64,000 nt of DNA, from positions 62,001 to 126,000 of the forward strand of contig CAVPJW010000007.1 of NCBI GenBank assembly GCA_963705525.1, written 5' to 3'. Below, piece by piece: positions 16,851 through 25,616 of this stretch. Origin of the DNA: CAVPJW01 sp963705525 (GTDB taxonomy: Bacteria > Acidobacteriota > Vicinamibacteria > Vicinamibacterales > CAVPJW01). Below the pieces are notes generated by a model that had not been told where the DNA came from, did no database searches, and saw only the letters and a program-made list of their open reading frames with translations. Each line of letters starts with the position of its first letter. The first letter of the stretch is position 1. A program made the position numbers and the translations under genes.

Positions 16851-19075
16851 GGCAGCACCCTCCCGACCCCGATGAAAAACCGGGAACGACCATCGAATCC
16901 GAACGACATTCCCGCCATCGCGGGGCCGAGCAGGGTCTCGACGACCAGCCCCAACCCCACTTGCGTCGAGAGCTGAGCGTCCGAGAAATCGTCGAATGCG
17001 GATCCATTCTCCAGCCAGGTGCCGGCAAAGATCGGACCGCCGATGAAGTCCGGCAAGCGGCCGACGCCGTACAAGTAGCCCGCGGTCAGCGCACCGTAGT
17101 GATCGCCTCGCCGTTCGCCGACATCAAACGCGCTCAGGCGCATGGGGAACCCCAGCGAGAATTGATCGGTCGGGAGAGGTTGCCCGTCGAAGGACGAGCC
17201 GAATCCTGCGCTCAGGAACAACCGATCGCGTCGGCGGTGGATATTCCAGAACGTCGACGTGACGACTTCTGCCTGCGTGAGATCCTGATTCGTCCTGTCG
17301 GTGGACACGCCCGACACAGTCGGCGCCTCACTCACGTGCCTCATCGTGGCCGTCGCGCGTGTGCCGGACGAGGGGATGACCACGCTGTCCTGCCCGTCGT
17401 ATTTCCAGGAGGCGTCGATCTCGGTCTGTGTACCGTCAACCGACGGCAGGCTTGGATCGCCGACCTGGAGAATCGCCTCGACGTGACCGGATCGAACGCC
17501 GACGCGAGCCTCGGAGTCTCTCCCGAAATCGACGCCGACCTGGAACTGTCCCAACGCCACTTTCTGGTCGTACTGCGCAACGACAACATTCTCGGACACG
17601 AAATTGAAGCGCTGCCTTCCTGCCGCACCGCCCACTGCAACAAAAAGGGGCGAGGCGCCCAGTCGCTTGAGGAATTCCGCGCCGACGTGCGGACTCGATC
17701 CGATCCCGACGTCGAGCCGTGTCTCGGTTCCAGGTATCAGCAGGTCGTAGGCCAGATAACGTGAGGCCACCTGGAAGCTGAAGTCGTCGGATGTCGTGTT
17801 CTGCAAATTCGTCGAAAACATCAGGAACGGCGGAGCGTAGGCCTTCGGCCTCGCGTCGATGACCAGCGCGTGCCGCCCCTGATCCTCGACGATATCCCAG
17901 GTGAGCGTCTCGTATGCGTCGAGGCCGCTCAGAGACTCGACGTCATGCGCGATCACGAGTGGGTCGATCGGCTCTTTCAGGCGAGGTTCGAGCAATCTTC
18001 GAATCCGCCGCTCGTCGTTCGGCGACGCTCCGCGGACCGTGAGGGTGGCCGGTTGGGGGATCGTGGTCCGCCGCCTCGCCTGACGCGCATCCACGAACTG
18101 TTTCCACGCCGCTCCGTCGAGCGCCAGCGGCAGCAACTTCTCTTTCATGCTTTCGGCAGCCTGATACCCAGCCTCGATCAATTGGAGCGCTCGGCGCCAA
18201 TCGAGACTGCCGAACTTGTCCAGTGCTGGATTGATGACGATATCCGCGCCGGCCATGCCCTTCCTGGTACTGGCCAGCATCATCGCGTCCACCGTGTTCC
18301 CCATGAGGCCCAGCATGGAAGAGCTGACCTGGCGGACATCCGACATCGAGCCTACGTTGACCGCAATCACGACATCGGCGCCCATCGCCCGCACGACATC
18401 GGCCGGCACGTTGTTCATGGCGCCGCCGTCCACGAGAACTTTGTCCTCGATCTCGACGGGCGGAAAAATGCCTGGCAGCGACATCGTCGCGCGCATCGCC
18501 CTCGCGAGCGAGCCGTGATCGAGCACGACCTGGCTCGCCGTCTTGAGATCCACGGCGACGCAGCGGAACGGAGTGGGTAGTTCGGCGAACGTCTGGATGT
18601 CGCTGTAGGGCAGCGTCAGGCGAGTGAGCAGCAGGTCGACCTGCTGGCCATTGTTCAGTGACGACGGGAATCCAAAGCCGTGTTTGAGACCGAAATCGAG
18701 CCTCGACGGATACGCGCGCGCGTCTTCTTTGCGCCTGAAGCTCTTGAACCGATACGATGAGGCGCCGAACATCTGGTTCCAGTCGGTCTCGGTCAGCAGT
18801 CGTTCGAGCTCCTGAGAGGACATGCCCGTGGCAAACGAGCCGCCGATCAGCCCGCCCATGCTGGTCCCGGCCGCCACGTCGATTGGGATCTGATGCTCTT
18901 CGAACCAGCGAATGACGCCGACATGCGCGAAGCCGCGCGCGCTGCCTCCGCCAAAGGCGATACCGACCCGTCGGCGCGGCGCGGGCTCCTGCGCTCTGGG
19001 CCATGACGACGAGGCGAGCACGGCGAGCAGAATGCAAAAGGTGAGGCGCGGCACGGCCGAGGACGATCTGATCAT
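16847..19075 (-). CDS. Patatin-like phospholipase with POTRA and BamA-type barrel (PlpD-like, type Vd)
   Basis: 742 aa with a signal peptide ending near RAQEP. A patatin domain covers residues 35-330: glycine-rich oxyanion loop GGGSARGFAHVG (42-53), nucleophile Ser72 in GTSMG, and the dyad Asp216 in VDGGAMNN. A POTRA-like segment follows (LTVRGASPNDERRIRRLLE), then a C-terminal region of amphipathic strands ending in FFIGVGRVLP that looks like a 16-stranded barrel. This order is that of type Vd autotransporters such as PlpD, in which the lipase passes to the cell surface. The N-terminus lies next to the exact 7-bp array. Substrate unknown. Confidence 0.88.
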   Translation of the reverse strand: MIRSSSAVPRLTFCILLAVLASSSWPRAQEPAPRRRVGIAFGGGSARGFAHVGVIRWFEEHQIPIDVAAGTSMGGLIGGSFATGMSSQELERLLTETDWNQMFGASSYRFKSFRRKEDARAYPSRLDFGLKHGFGFPSSLNNGQQVDLLLTRLTLPYSDIQTFAELPTPFRCVAVDLKTASQVVLDHGSLARAMRATMSLPGIFPPVEIEDKVLVDGGAMNNVPADVVRAMGADVVIAVNVGSMSDVRQVSSSMLGLMGNTVDAMMLASTRKGMAGADIVINPALDKFGSLDWRRALQLIEAGYQAAESMKEKLLPLALDGAAWKQFVDARQARRRTTIPQPATLTVRGASPNDERRIRRLLEPRLKEPIDPLVIAHDVESLSGLDAYETLTWDIVEDQGRHALVIDARPKAYAPPFLMFSTNLQNTTSDDFSFQVASRYLAYDLLIPGTETRLDVGIGSSPHVGAEFLKRLGASPLFVAVGGAAGRQRFNFVSENVVVAQYDQKVALGQFQVGVDFGRDSEARVGVRSGHVEAILQVGDPSLPSVDGTQTEIDASWKYDGQDSVVIPSSGTRATATMRHVSEAPTVSGVSTDRTNQDLTQAEVVTSTFWNIHRRRDRLFLSAGFGSSFDGQPLPTDQFSLGFPMRLSAFDVGERRGDHYGALTAGYLYGVGRLPDFIGGPIFAGTWLENGSAFDDFSDAQLSTQVGLGLVVETLLGPAMAGMSFGFDGRSRFFIGVGRVLP

Positions 19076-19081
19076 TTAACA

Positions 19082-19165
19082 GGCTCCAGGCTTCAGGCTT
19101 CGGGCTTCGGGCTTCGGGCTTCGGGCTTCGGGCTCCAGGCTTCAGGCTTCAGGCTTCGGGCGTCA
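19082..19165. repeat. Exact 7-bp array, 12 units of GGCTTCG/GGCTTCA
   Basis: Twelve units run without a phase break from 19082 to 19165, in the order GGCTCCA, GGCTTCA, five GGCTTCG, GGCTCCA, two GGCTTCA, GGCTTCG, GGCGTCA. It lies in the spacer between two divergent genes, six bases upstream of the patatin start. The same unit, inverted, forms the array at 28271. Confidence 0.93.
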
Positions 19166-19293
19166 GCGAGTAGAGCCCATTCGGTGGCGAAACGTCAACC
19201 ATTGGCATCCCTCGAGCCAGATCGCAAGGGAGTTCTCGACGTCATTGACATTCATGGCTACGCTACGATCCAGGCTGTCCCAGGAGTAAGCCA

Positions 19294-21399
19294 ATGCAAT
19301 TGAAGCCCTTCCTGCTCGATCAATGGCTGTCGCGGCACGCCGAGCCGCCCGTTCCGTACAACCTCGGCGGCAGCACAGGCCCACAGTGGTCATTCGGCGA
19401 CCTCCTCCAGCTCGGTGGAGACGATGCACGACGGACGCTGCTCGAATCGCAGATCGTATACGGGCTCTCGGCGGGCGCTGACGACCTCCGTGCGGGGATT
19501 GCCGCAATGCGCAGCGTGCCGGCCGAACACGTGCTGGTCGTTGGCGGCGGATCCGAAGCGCTGCTGCACGTCTTCTTTCTGGCGGCCGAACCCGGCGCCA
19601 ACGTGATCGTGCCGTTCCCGGGCTTTCCGCCGTATCACGCCCTGCCCGAGTCGCTCGGCGTCGAGGTTCGGACCTACCAACTGCGTCGCGACAACGCGTA
19701 CCGCATCGATCTGGACGAAGTGCAGCGCCTGGCCGATGCGAGGACGAAGCTCCTGCTGGTCAACTCGCCGCACAATCCGACGGGCGCCACCATCAGCGAC
19801 GAGGACATGCAGGCGCTGCACGATTTCTCAGCCGGCCAGGGCATCCAGTTCGTCTCGGACGAAGTGTTTCACCCGATCTATCACGGGCCGGCTCGCTCCT
19901 CGGCCGCGCGGCTGCCCAGGGCGACCGTCATCGGCGATTTCTCGAAGGCGTTCGCCCTGCCCGGTGTTCGCGCCGGCTGGCTGATCGAACCCGACCCGCA
20001 ACGGCGTGGGCAGTACCTGAACGCGCGCGAGTATTTCAGCATTTCAAACACCAGCGCCGGCGAGTTTTTCGCGGCGATCGCCGTCCGCCACCGCGACCGC
20101 GTTCTGGGCCGCACACAGGAGGTGGCGAGTGCGAATCTGCCGCACCTGGAACGGGTCGTCACGGAGCACCGGGACATTGTGGACTGGGTGCGCCCCGAGG
20201 GTGGGATGACGGCCTTTCTTCGCCTGGTCGGTGGACCTGATGCGCGGCGATTGTGCGAAGCGGCCGTGGACCGTGGACTGCTCCTGACGCCCGGCGACTG
20301 CTTCGGCATGCCCGATCACTTCAGGGTGGGATTCGGTCTCGGAGCCGGGCGCGACTGGTTTCCCCGCGCAATGGAGCAATTCTCCGGACTGCTTCGCGAC
20401 TGGAAGGGCGAGCGATCCGATTGCCACGGGTCCGGCCGAAGCGCGGCTCCGGGCGGTTCGCACAATCACTCACCCGAAGAAGAGCGGCAGATTCGAGAGG
20501 CGGCGCTCGACCAGACACTGGCGGAGTCCTTTCCGGCCAGCGACCCGCCATCGACGGACCCCAATCCAGACAACCACGATGCCCTGGAGAGATCGGCCAC
20601 CGGCGCGCACACGCACTACGACGCGAACTACGGACAGTTTCAGACCGCGTTGTACCAGGAAATCCGTCGCGAGGCCTTCGGCGAAGACATCGGCCAGCAC
20701 AGCTGGATCACGGCCGATGAACAGGATGGCTTCCTCAACTGGCTCGAGCTGTCTCCCGGCAAGACGCTGCTCGACGTGGCCTGCGGCGCCGGCGGTCCGG
20801 CGCTCCGGCTCGCGGCACTCACCGGCTGCTCGATCGTCGGGATCGATCTTCATGAAGAGGCCATTCGGACGGCACGTTTCTACGCGGACGAGCGCGGACT
20901 CGGCGCGCGCGCGGAGTTCAGGCGCGTTGACGCGCAAGGTGCGCTCCCCTTTGAGGATGGCGCCTTCGATGTCATCACGTGCATCGACGCCATCAACCAT
21001 CTCCCGGGCCGCTCGCGAGTCATCGCCGACTGGGTTCGTCTCCTGAAGCCAGGCGGGCGCGTGCTGTTCACGGATTCAGCCGTGGTGACCGGACCTCTGA
21101 CGAACGACGAGATCGCCGTGCGCGGCTCGAATGGCTTCTTTCTCTTCGTGCCGGCCGGGTACGACGAACAGGTGCTCGCGGAGCAGGGCCTCCGCCTGCT
21201 AGCACGAAACGATCTCACGACGAGCACGGCCATTATCGCCGAGCGGCGCCGCGCGGCGCGCGCCTCGAGGCGACCGGCGCTTTCAGAGATTGAAGGTCAA
21301 GCGGTCTACGCGGCGCAGCAGGAATTTCTCGACACGGCGGCCCGTCTCGCGCGTGAAGGCCGGTTGTCACGGATTCTCTACGTTGCAGAGAAACCTTAG
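19294..21399 (+). CDS. Fusion of a class I/II aminotransferase with a SAM-dependent methyltransferase
   Basis: 701 aa; AGGAG lies seven bases before the ATG. Residues 1-365 are a fold-type I PLP enzyme: SPHNPTGA (about 155-162), SDEVFHPIYHG and DFSKAFALPGVRAGW, with Lys218 as the probable Schiff-base lysine. A polar linker contains the ESFPASDPPS motif (about 411-420), known from stand-alone small bacterial proteins. Residues 440-650 are a class I methyltransferase: LDVACGAGGPALRLA (about 493-507, SAM loop I), GIDLHEEAI, and FDVITCIDAINH. The single frame has no internal start with a clear ribosome site. The substrate is unknown; one protein may transaminate and methylate the same small molecule. 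The stop codon lies inside a 9-bp array. Confidence 0.85.
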   Translation: MQLKPFLLDQWLSRHAEPPVPYNLGGSTGPQWSFGDLLQLGGDDARRTLLESQIVYGLSAGADDLRAGIAAMRSVPAEHVLVVGGGSEALLHVFFLAAEPGANVIVPFPGFPPYHALPESLGVEVRTYQLRRDNAYRIDLDEVQRLADARTKLLLVNSPHNPTGATISDEDMQALHDFSAGQGIQFVSDEVFHPIYHGPARSSAARLPRATVIGDFSKAFALPGVRAGWLIEPDPQRRGQYLNAREYFSISNTSAGEFFAAIAVRHRDRVLGRTQEVASANLPHLERVVTEHRDIVDWVRPEGGMTAFLRLVGGPDARRLCEAAVDRGLLLTPGDCFGMPDHFRVGFGLGAGRDWFPRAMEQFSGLLRDWKGERSDCHGSGRSAAPGGSHNHSPEEERQIREAALDQTLAESFPASDPPSTDPNPDNHDALERSATGAHTHYDANYGQFQTALYQEIRREAFGEDIGQHSWITADEQDGFLNWLELSPGKTLLDVACGAGGPALRLAALTGCSIVGIDLHEEAIRTARFYADERGLGARAEFRRVDAQGALPFEDGAFDVITCIDAINHLPGRSRVIADWVRLLKPGGRVLFTDSAVVTGPLTNDEIAVRGSNGFFLFVPAGYDEQVLAEQGLRLLARNDLTTSTAIIAERRRAARASRRPALSEIEGQAVYAAQQEFLDTAARLAREGRLSRILYVAEKP

Positions 21400-21424
21400 A
21401 ACCCTTGAAGCTCTTCTAACACCC
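21392..21424. repeat. 9-bp array, CCTTAGAAC type
   Basis: CCTT/TCTT cores start at 21394, 21403 and 21412, a 9-bp step. The array spans the stop codon of the fusion gene (21397-21399) and ends where homology of the broken propeller gene begins on the other strand. Confidence 0.65.
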
Positions 21425-22148
21425 TCGCCTATCACCGCAATCGCGTAACACGAGGGGGCGCACATCGCGCCTGACCCGACCGGGTTGACCACCACCCGGC
21501 TCTCCGTCCGGCCCAGCTCGCCGACCTTGATCGCGTGGTTCACACTGACGGCCGCATCGGCAAGAAAGAGGAAGTGACGGCCGTCCGGCAGGAACTGCGG
21601 CCACAAATGCCCTGTTTCGAGCGCCTGCCGGTCAAGGGCCGTTGCGGGGTCGATCGGACCGCCGTCGGCGGAGACTCGATACAGGGGTTCCCGCACGCTC
21701 CTCGCGAACAGAATGACATCGTCCTGACTCCAGGTCGCACCTCGTCCGCTGGCCGCATCACAGAGGGTCTTGAGTTCACCGCCGGCCACGTCAATGGTTC
21801 TCAACCGTCCGCGCGCGAAAAAGCCCAGCCGCCTGCCGTTCGGCGACCAGAACGGAAAGTCGCCGTCCTCAGTTCCAGGCAGTCGCCGCCAGGCGGCCGA
21901 GTCGAGCTCGCGCAGCCACAGAACACGCCGCCCATCCAGATCCTGCGCGGCAAACGCCACGCGGTGTCCGTCGCGTGAGATGGCGAGGCCCTCGCAAGAC
22001 CATGAACCGGCAGGCCATCATCTCGCTCCCAACGTTGAACCGTGCGGACATCGCGCTTCAGGTACGACGCGATTTCTTTCCAGGAATCGAAGCGTTCGGA
22101 CGGGTCGCCTTCGGTGGGAGTCACGTCACGATCGGTGCGATCGCTCAT
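21425..22148 (-). pseudogene. Broken HTH plus TolB-like propeller gene with internal deletion
   Basis: The minus-strand ATG at 22148 starts a frame with the acidobacterial HTH signature SWKEIASYLKRDVRTVQRWE and GLPVH. After GLPVHG, at about 21990-22003, the frame changes. The continuing homology is a TolB/PD40 propeller (GLAISRDGHRVAFAAQD, FWSPNGRRLGFFARG, ATWSQDDVILFA, WPQFLPDGRHFLFLA). Intact relatives have several hundred residues between these parts and a complete propeller. Here the middle is deleted and the end is cut at about 21425, next to the 9-bp array. No function is expected. Confidence 0.78.
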
Positions 22149-22160
22149 GGCCGGCGCACC

Positions 22161-22604
22161 TTATTCCGGCGCCACGTCGGCATGCGGTTCAGGATGATGT
22201 GGGTGACGAATCTCGAACGTCGTCGCAAGCGGAATGTCCTGACGCATCGAGTGCCAGACTGAACAGTACTTCTCGCGCGAGAGCTCGAGCGCACGCGCGA
22301 CTGCCGCCTCTGGAACCGGACCCGTCACCACGAAATGCATCGAGACGCGGAGGAAGCACCGCGGCGAGTGCTCGGCGCGCTCCGCTGTCAGCGACGCGGT
22401 CAGGCCGCGCAGGTCGTGACGTCCCTTCAGCACGATGTCCACGACATCCATCGCCATGCACCCGGCCAGCGCCATGGCGAGGGCCTGCACCGGCGATGGC
22501 CCGCCGACACCGTCACTGTCGAGCACGAGATGGCACTGATCGCTCCGCGCATCGAAGCGGAGTTTCTGCTGCCAGTCGAGAGTCGCGGTCGTGATCAGAG
22601 ACAT
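22161..22604 (-). CDS. OsmC-family protein
   Basis: 147 aa from the ATG at 22604; a TTG 14 codons upstream would overlap the MscS stop and is less likely. The family's two redox cysteines are present, in AGCMAMDVV and KYCSVWHSM, with the typical GGPSPVQALAMALAGC segment. OsmC/Ohr proteins reduce organic or fatty-acid hydroperoxides in the cytoplasm; this YhfA-like form is less well characterised. It lies directly downstream of the MscS gene on the same strand. The nearby HTH/TolB relic is unrelated. Confidence 0.88.
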   Translation of the reverse strand: MSLITTATLDWQQKLRFDARSDQCHLVLDSDGVGGPSPVQALAMALAGCMAMDVVDIVLKGRHDLRGLTASLTAERAEHSPRCFLRVSMHFVVTGPVPEAAVARALELSREKYCSVWHSMRQDIPLATTFEIRHPHHPEPHADVAPE

Positions 22605-22642
22605 GACGACACCTGCAGCCGTAGGAGCCGGAATCAGAATGA

Positions 22643-24295
22643 TCAATCAGTGGCGGGACGGGTTCCGGTTGGCGGCGATGCCGAGCGGGCGGCCGGTGCC
22701 GCGTACCACTCCTGCCGCGGCACGATCTTCGGCGTTTCCGGGTCGCCCTCGTAGGCGGGCGTCATGATCTGAACGCCGTACTCGTTGAAGATATCGAGGA
22801 TGTTGCGATGCAGCGCCGTGTAGAGGTGCATCATTCTCTTGATGTCGCTGCAGTAGGCGTTGATTTCGTACGTCACCGCGAACTCGCCCAGGCTCTTCTG
22901 AAACACGAACGGCGGAGGTTCCCGGGAAAGCCCCTCCGTGCGTTCGGCGGCTGTGAGAAGCATCGCCTCCACCTGCCGCCACGGGATTTCGTAGCGTATC
23001 GCGACATCGGTGTGCAGGATGAGGCCGTGCTCCCGCGACAGCGAGCTGTAGTTGATGACTTCGCCCGCGAGGATCTGCGAGTTCGGGATGATGATTTCCT
23101 CGTTCTTGAACGAGCGCAGGTGGGTCACCTGGAGGCGCATCTCGATGACGTCGCCGAAGGCCTCACCGATCTTGACCCGGTCGCCCACCCTCAGCGCGCG
23201 CCGATAGGTCATCATGTAGCCGGCGATGATGTTGGAGATCGCCGATGACGACCCCAGCGAAAAGACGATGCCGACGAACAGGGAAACACCCTGGAACGCC
23301 GCGGAACGAGATCCGGGGATGTAGGGATACGCCACAACGAGCGCAAAGCCCACGACCGCGAGCCTGACGATCTTGTAGGTGGGTTCGGCCCATTCGGGCT
23401 CGAAGCCGGCGAGGGTAACCGTGCCTCGTCGCACGGCTTGAAAGAAGAGCCGAAGGAGCCTGAGCACCAGGCGAATAACCAGGAACAGGACGACCAGGAA
23501 GACCAGGCTGGGGATGCTCGCCACAATCCCCTGGGCCATGACCTGCAACGGTCCGAGCACGAACGACGCCATGTCTCGCGATAGCCCGCGAGTCCACGGG
23601 AACTGGGCGAGCACCACGTTCAGGTACACAAGGCCGAGGCAAAGCAGGACGATCATTCGAATCGCGAGGAGTCCGCTGCGCAGCGCGCTCCAGATATGCT
23701 CTGCGCGCATGATCTCGAACGATTGGATCTCGACCGAGCGGATGCGGGATTCCAGTCGGCGCATCAGAAAGCGATCGAGTGCTCGCCAGAACCTGAGGAG
23801 CGCCGCGACAACGACGACGAGCAGGAGGGTGGCCACGAGCAGGGTGAGGAACGCCCGCTTCAATGTCCTCGGTGACCGCGCGGCGCGGTAATCGACGACC
23901 GCCTGTTGAAGGCGGCTGAGATGAGCCTGCGCCAGCTCGGTCCGGCGAAGCTGTTCGATGGTCGCATCGGCATCGACGACCGTCATGATGAGTCGATCGC
24001 CGGCGAGAATCCGAGTCGTGCCCTCCGCTTCGACGGTGCGAAACGACTCAGGCGCGATCGACGGATCCGCCGCCACCGCGATAATCCGTTCCCTGATGGC
24101 GCGGGCGCGCTGTTCGGCTGGAAGCGACGAAACCCCACGCACGCGGAACAGCTCGACGCCATCGATCTCGACCGGCGCCGTCGCAACCTCAGCCTCCGCC
24201 GGAGGGCTGGTGGCCTCCTGTGCGCGCGCCCGGTCAACACCGGGCAGGCACGCCAACAGCGTCACCAGTACGAGCATTCGACTCTTTGCCGGCAT
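22643..24295 (-). CDS. MscS-family mechanosensitive channel
   Basis: 550 aa from the ATG at 24295, chosen because ACAGGAGG lies just before it. A signal peptide ends near ARAQE, followed by a periplasmic region of about 150 residues. Then come about five membrane segments and the conserved MscS core: the pore helix region (GVSLFVGIVFSLGSSSAISN), GYMMTYRRALRVGDRVKIG and the beta domain EMRLQVTHLRSFKNEEIIIPNS. The C-terminus ends MTPAYEGD...PKIV...WYAAPA, a tail that is also found as a remnant at 13846. The channel releases osmolytes on hypo-osmotic shock. The ompR-type or envelope context is not informative. Confidence 0.92.
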   Translation of the reverse strand: MPAKSRMLVLVTLLACLPGVDRARAQEATSPPAEAEVATAPVEIDGVELFRVRGVSSLPAEQRARAIRERIIAVAADPSIAPESFRTVEAEGTTRILAGDRLIMTVVDADATIEQLRRTELAQAHLSRLQQAVVDYRAARSPRTLKRAFLTLLVATLLLVVVVAALLRFWRALDRFLMRRLESRIRSVEIQSFEIMRAEHIWSALRSGLLAIRMIVLLCLGLVYLNVVLAQFPWTRGLSRDMASFVLGPLQVMAQGIVASIPSLVFLVVLFLVIRLVLRLLRLFFQAVRRGTVTLAGFEPEWAEPTYKIVRLAVVGFALVVAYPYIPGSRSAAFQGVSLFVGIVFSLGSSSAISNIIAGYMMTYRRALRVGDRVKIGEAFGDVIEMRLQVTHLRSFKNEEIIIPNSQILAGEVINYSSLSREHGLILHTDVAIRYEIPWRQVEAMLLTAAERTEGLSREPPPFVFQKSLGEFAVTYEINAYCSDIKRMMHLYTALHRNILDIFNEYGVQIMTPAYEGDPETPKIVPRQEWYAAPAARSASPPTGTRPATD

Positions 24296-24360
24296 CCAGC
24301 CTCCTGTTTCTGTCAAGGGGGGCCAGTCTTCCATGTGAAGTCGTGTCACTCCGCCGGCTC

Positions 24361-24815
24361 TCATGTCCCGGCGGTCTGACCGGCGACCTGCTCGGCGTGG
24401 ACTCGCGCCTGCAGAAGGTCGCGTTCGGTTTCGAGCATGGCTCGCGCTTCAACTCGTCCGAAGAGGTCGATCAATCCGGCAATGAGCCCCGTCCATCCTG
24501 TTTGATGGCTGGCGCCGAGGCCCGCCCCGTTGTCGCCGTGGAAGTATTCGTAGAACAGGATCAGGTCGCGCCAGTGCGGATCCTCCTGGAACTTCGTCGT
24601 CCCGCCATACACCGGCCGCCGTCCGCTGTCGCGCAGGAAGGTGGCCGCGATTCGGCGGGAAATTTCCTGGGCCACCTCGAAGAGAGTCATGTACTTGCCG
24701 GACCGTGTGGGGCCCTATACGGGCCCCATTTCTTCCACGGTATCCCCGCCTCGCGCGCCTCGTTCAGCCGTTTCTGCTCCGCGACGTCGACGAACGATGG
24801 CTTTTCGGTTGGCAT
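24361..24815 (-). pseudogene. Collapsed GH63-type glucosidase gene: N- and C-termini only
   Basis: The ATG at 24815 (AGAGGA upstream) begins MPTEKPSF and reaches PWKKWGPY at about 24715, the usual N-terminus of bacterial GH63/MGH1-like glucosidases, normally followed by LSERQWGTVREDYS. Here it passes, with a frame change, straight into the family's C-terminus: GRRPVYGGTTKFQ, HWRDLILFYEYFHGD and GLGASHQTGWTGL, ending at 24361. Intact enzymes are about 850-900 aa, so roughly 750 residues are missing. The junction coincides with a perfect inverted repeat, GGGGCCC at 24709-24715 and GGGCCCC at 24721-24727. Confidence 0.82.
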
Positions 24816-25065
24816 AAGTCCTCTGGGTCTTGATCGCGTGACTCGAGCCCCAAGGGTGGTTCCCGGCTTGACGGGCGAACGCCGCGAGGCGCTGGAGGTT
24901 TTTTTCACTCGGCGAGCCATATCTGGCGCTCAGCCGTACCCCTATTGAGGGAGCGGAAGCGTACCACAAAGAGCCGCCGGGATCTCCGGATTTGGGTGTG
25001 AATCAGCCGAAGGGTTACGCCCAGCGCGAAGCGCGCCAAGGCGTGCGTCGCGGGCGACGTGGGGG
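24816..25065. other. Spacer between two gene remnants
   Basis: No gene is recognised. Short open frames occur on both strands, but none has a start with a ribosome site or a family motif. The stretch probably holds further eroded sequence. Confidence 0.4.
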
Positions 25066-25296
25066 ATGGTGGCGCATACGGTGGAGCTCGAAAGCGCACC
25101 GACGCAGGCGATGGATCGTACCGGGCTGGTGCTCGACGACGGCGCATTGCGAATCACGGCCATCGAAGTCGACCACAGGCCGATCTCGCCCGCATATGCG
25201 TACCGCTTCGACTACAAGGGCCGCTCGGCTGCCGTCACGGGCGACCTGAAGTACCACCTGCCGCTCGACCTTCAGATTGGCCGGATCGGCGAATGA
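25066..25296 (+). pseudogene. Fragment of an MBL-fold (RNase Z-like) hydrolase gene
   Basis: A 76-codon frame reads VVAHTVELE-like sequence (MVAHTVELESAP), MDRTGLVLDDG, ITAIEVDHRPISPAY and VTGDLKYH. These are central blocks of metallo-beta-lactamase-fold hydrolases of the RNase Z/arylsulfatase type, including VDH and TGD metal-site segments. The HxHxDH site that should come earlier and the C-terminal part are both absent; after KYH the frame leaves the family and stops. It lies just upstream of the Phd/VapC pair. Confidence 0.7.
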
Positions 25297-25328
25297 GCAA
25301 GGCTTCCGGAGGGCCTGATCTGGCCAAC

Positions 25329-25357
25329 TTGACTATTTATAGTCATAATATAGTCAT
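25329..25357 (+). promoter_or_regulatory. Operator/promoter region of the Phd-VapC pair
   Basis: An AT-rich island contains TTGACT (25329-25334), an inverted repeat GACTAT (25331-25336) / ATAGTC (25339-25344), and a direct repeat ATAGTCAT at 25339-25346 and 25350-25357. The direct copies are 11 bp apart, about one helical turn, and the second includes the first two bases of the antitoxin ATG. This is the expected form of an autoregulated antitoxin operator. Confidence 0.65.
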
Positions 25358-25616
25358 GAGACAGGTCCGGATCGCCGAACTCAAAGCGCGGCTCAGCGAG
25401 TACCTCCGCGCGGTACGTCGCGGCGAGAGCATCGCCGTATTGGACCGCGACACGGCGGTCGCCCAACTGATTCCAGTTCGCGACCGCGCGGCGCTCGGCG
25501 TCCGGAAGCCGGCGCCCGGCACTCCCCCGCCGGGTCGCATCCGAGTGCCCAAAGCCGAAAAGCTGAGTATCGAGGTCGTCCAGTTGCTCCTCGAAGAACG
25601 GCAAGGGCATCGGTGA
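25356..25616 (+). CDS. Antitoxin, Phd/YefM family
   Basis: 86 aa from the ATG at 25356. The N-terminus MRQVRIAELKARLSEYLRAV is the Phd/YefM DNA-binding and dimerisation domain, with LDRDTAVAQLIP as its last strand. The C-terminal half, rich in Pro and charged residues, would bind the toxin. The stop overlaps the toxin GTG by four bases, so the two are translated together. It probably represses its own promoter with the toxin as co-repressor, at the repeats described just upstream. Confidence 0.88.
   Translation: MRQVRIAELKARLSEYLRAVRRGESIAVLDRDTAVAQLIPVRDRAALGVRKPAPGTPPPGRIRVPKAEKLSIEVVQLLLEERQGHR

Noticed and set aside
19082..19165. CRISPR array
   Set aside because: Units are 7 bp and contiguous, with no spacers and no cas genes.
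24687..24920. A 77-aa basic protein
   Set aside because: Only its second part (MPTEKPSF onward) is meaningful, and that is the N-terminus of the collapsed glucosidase gene.
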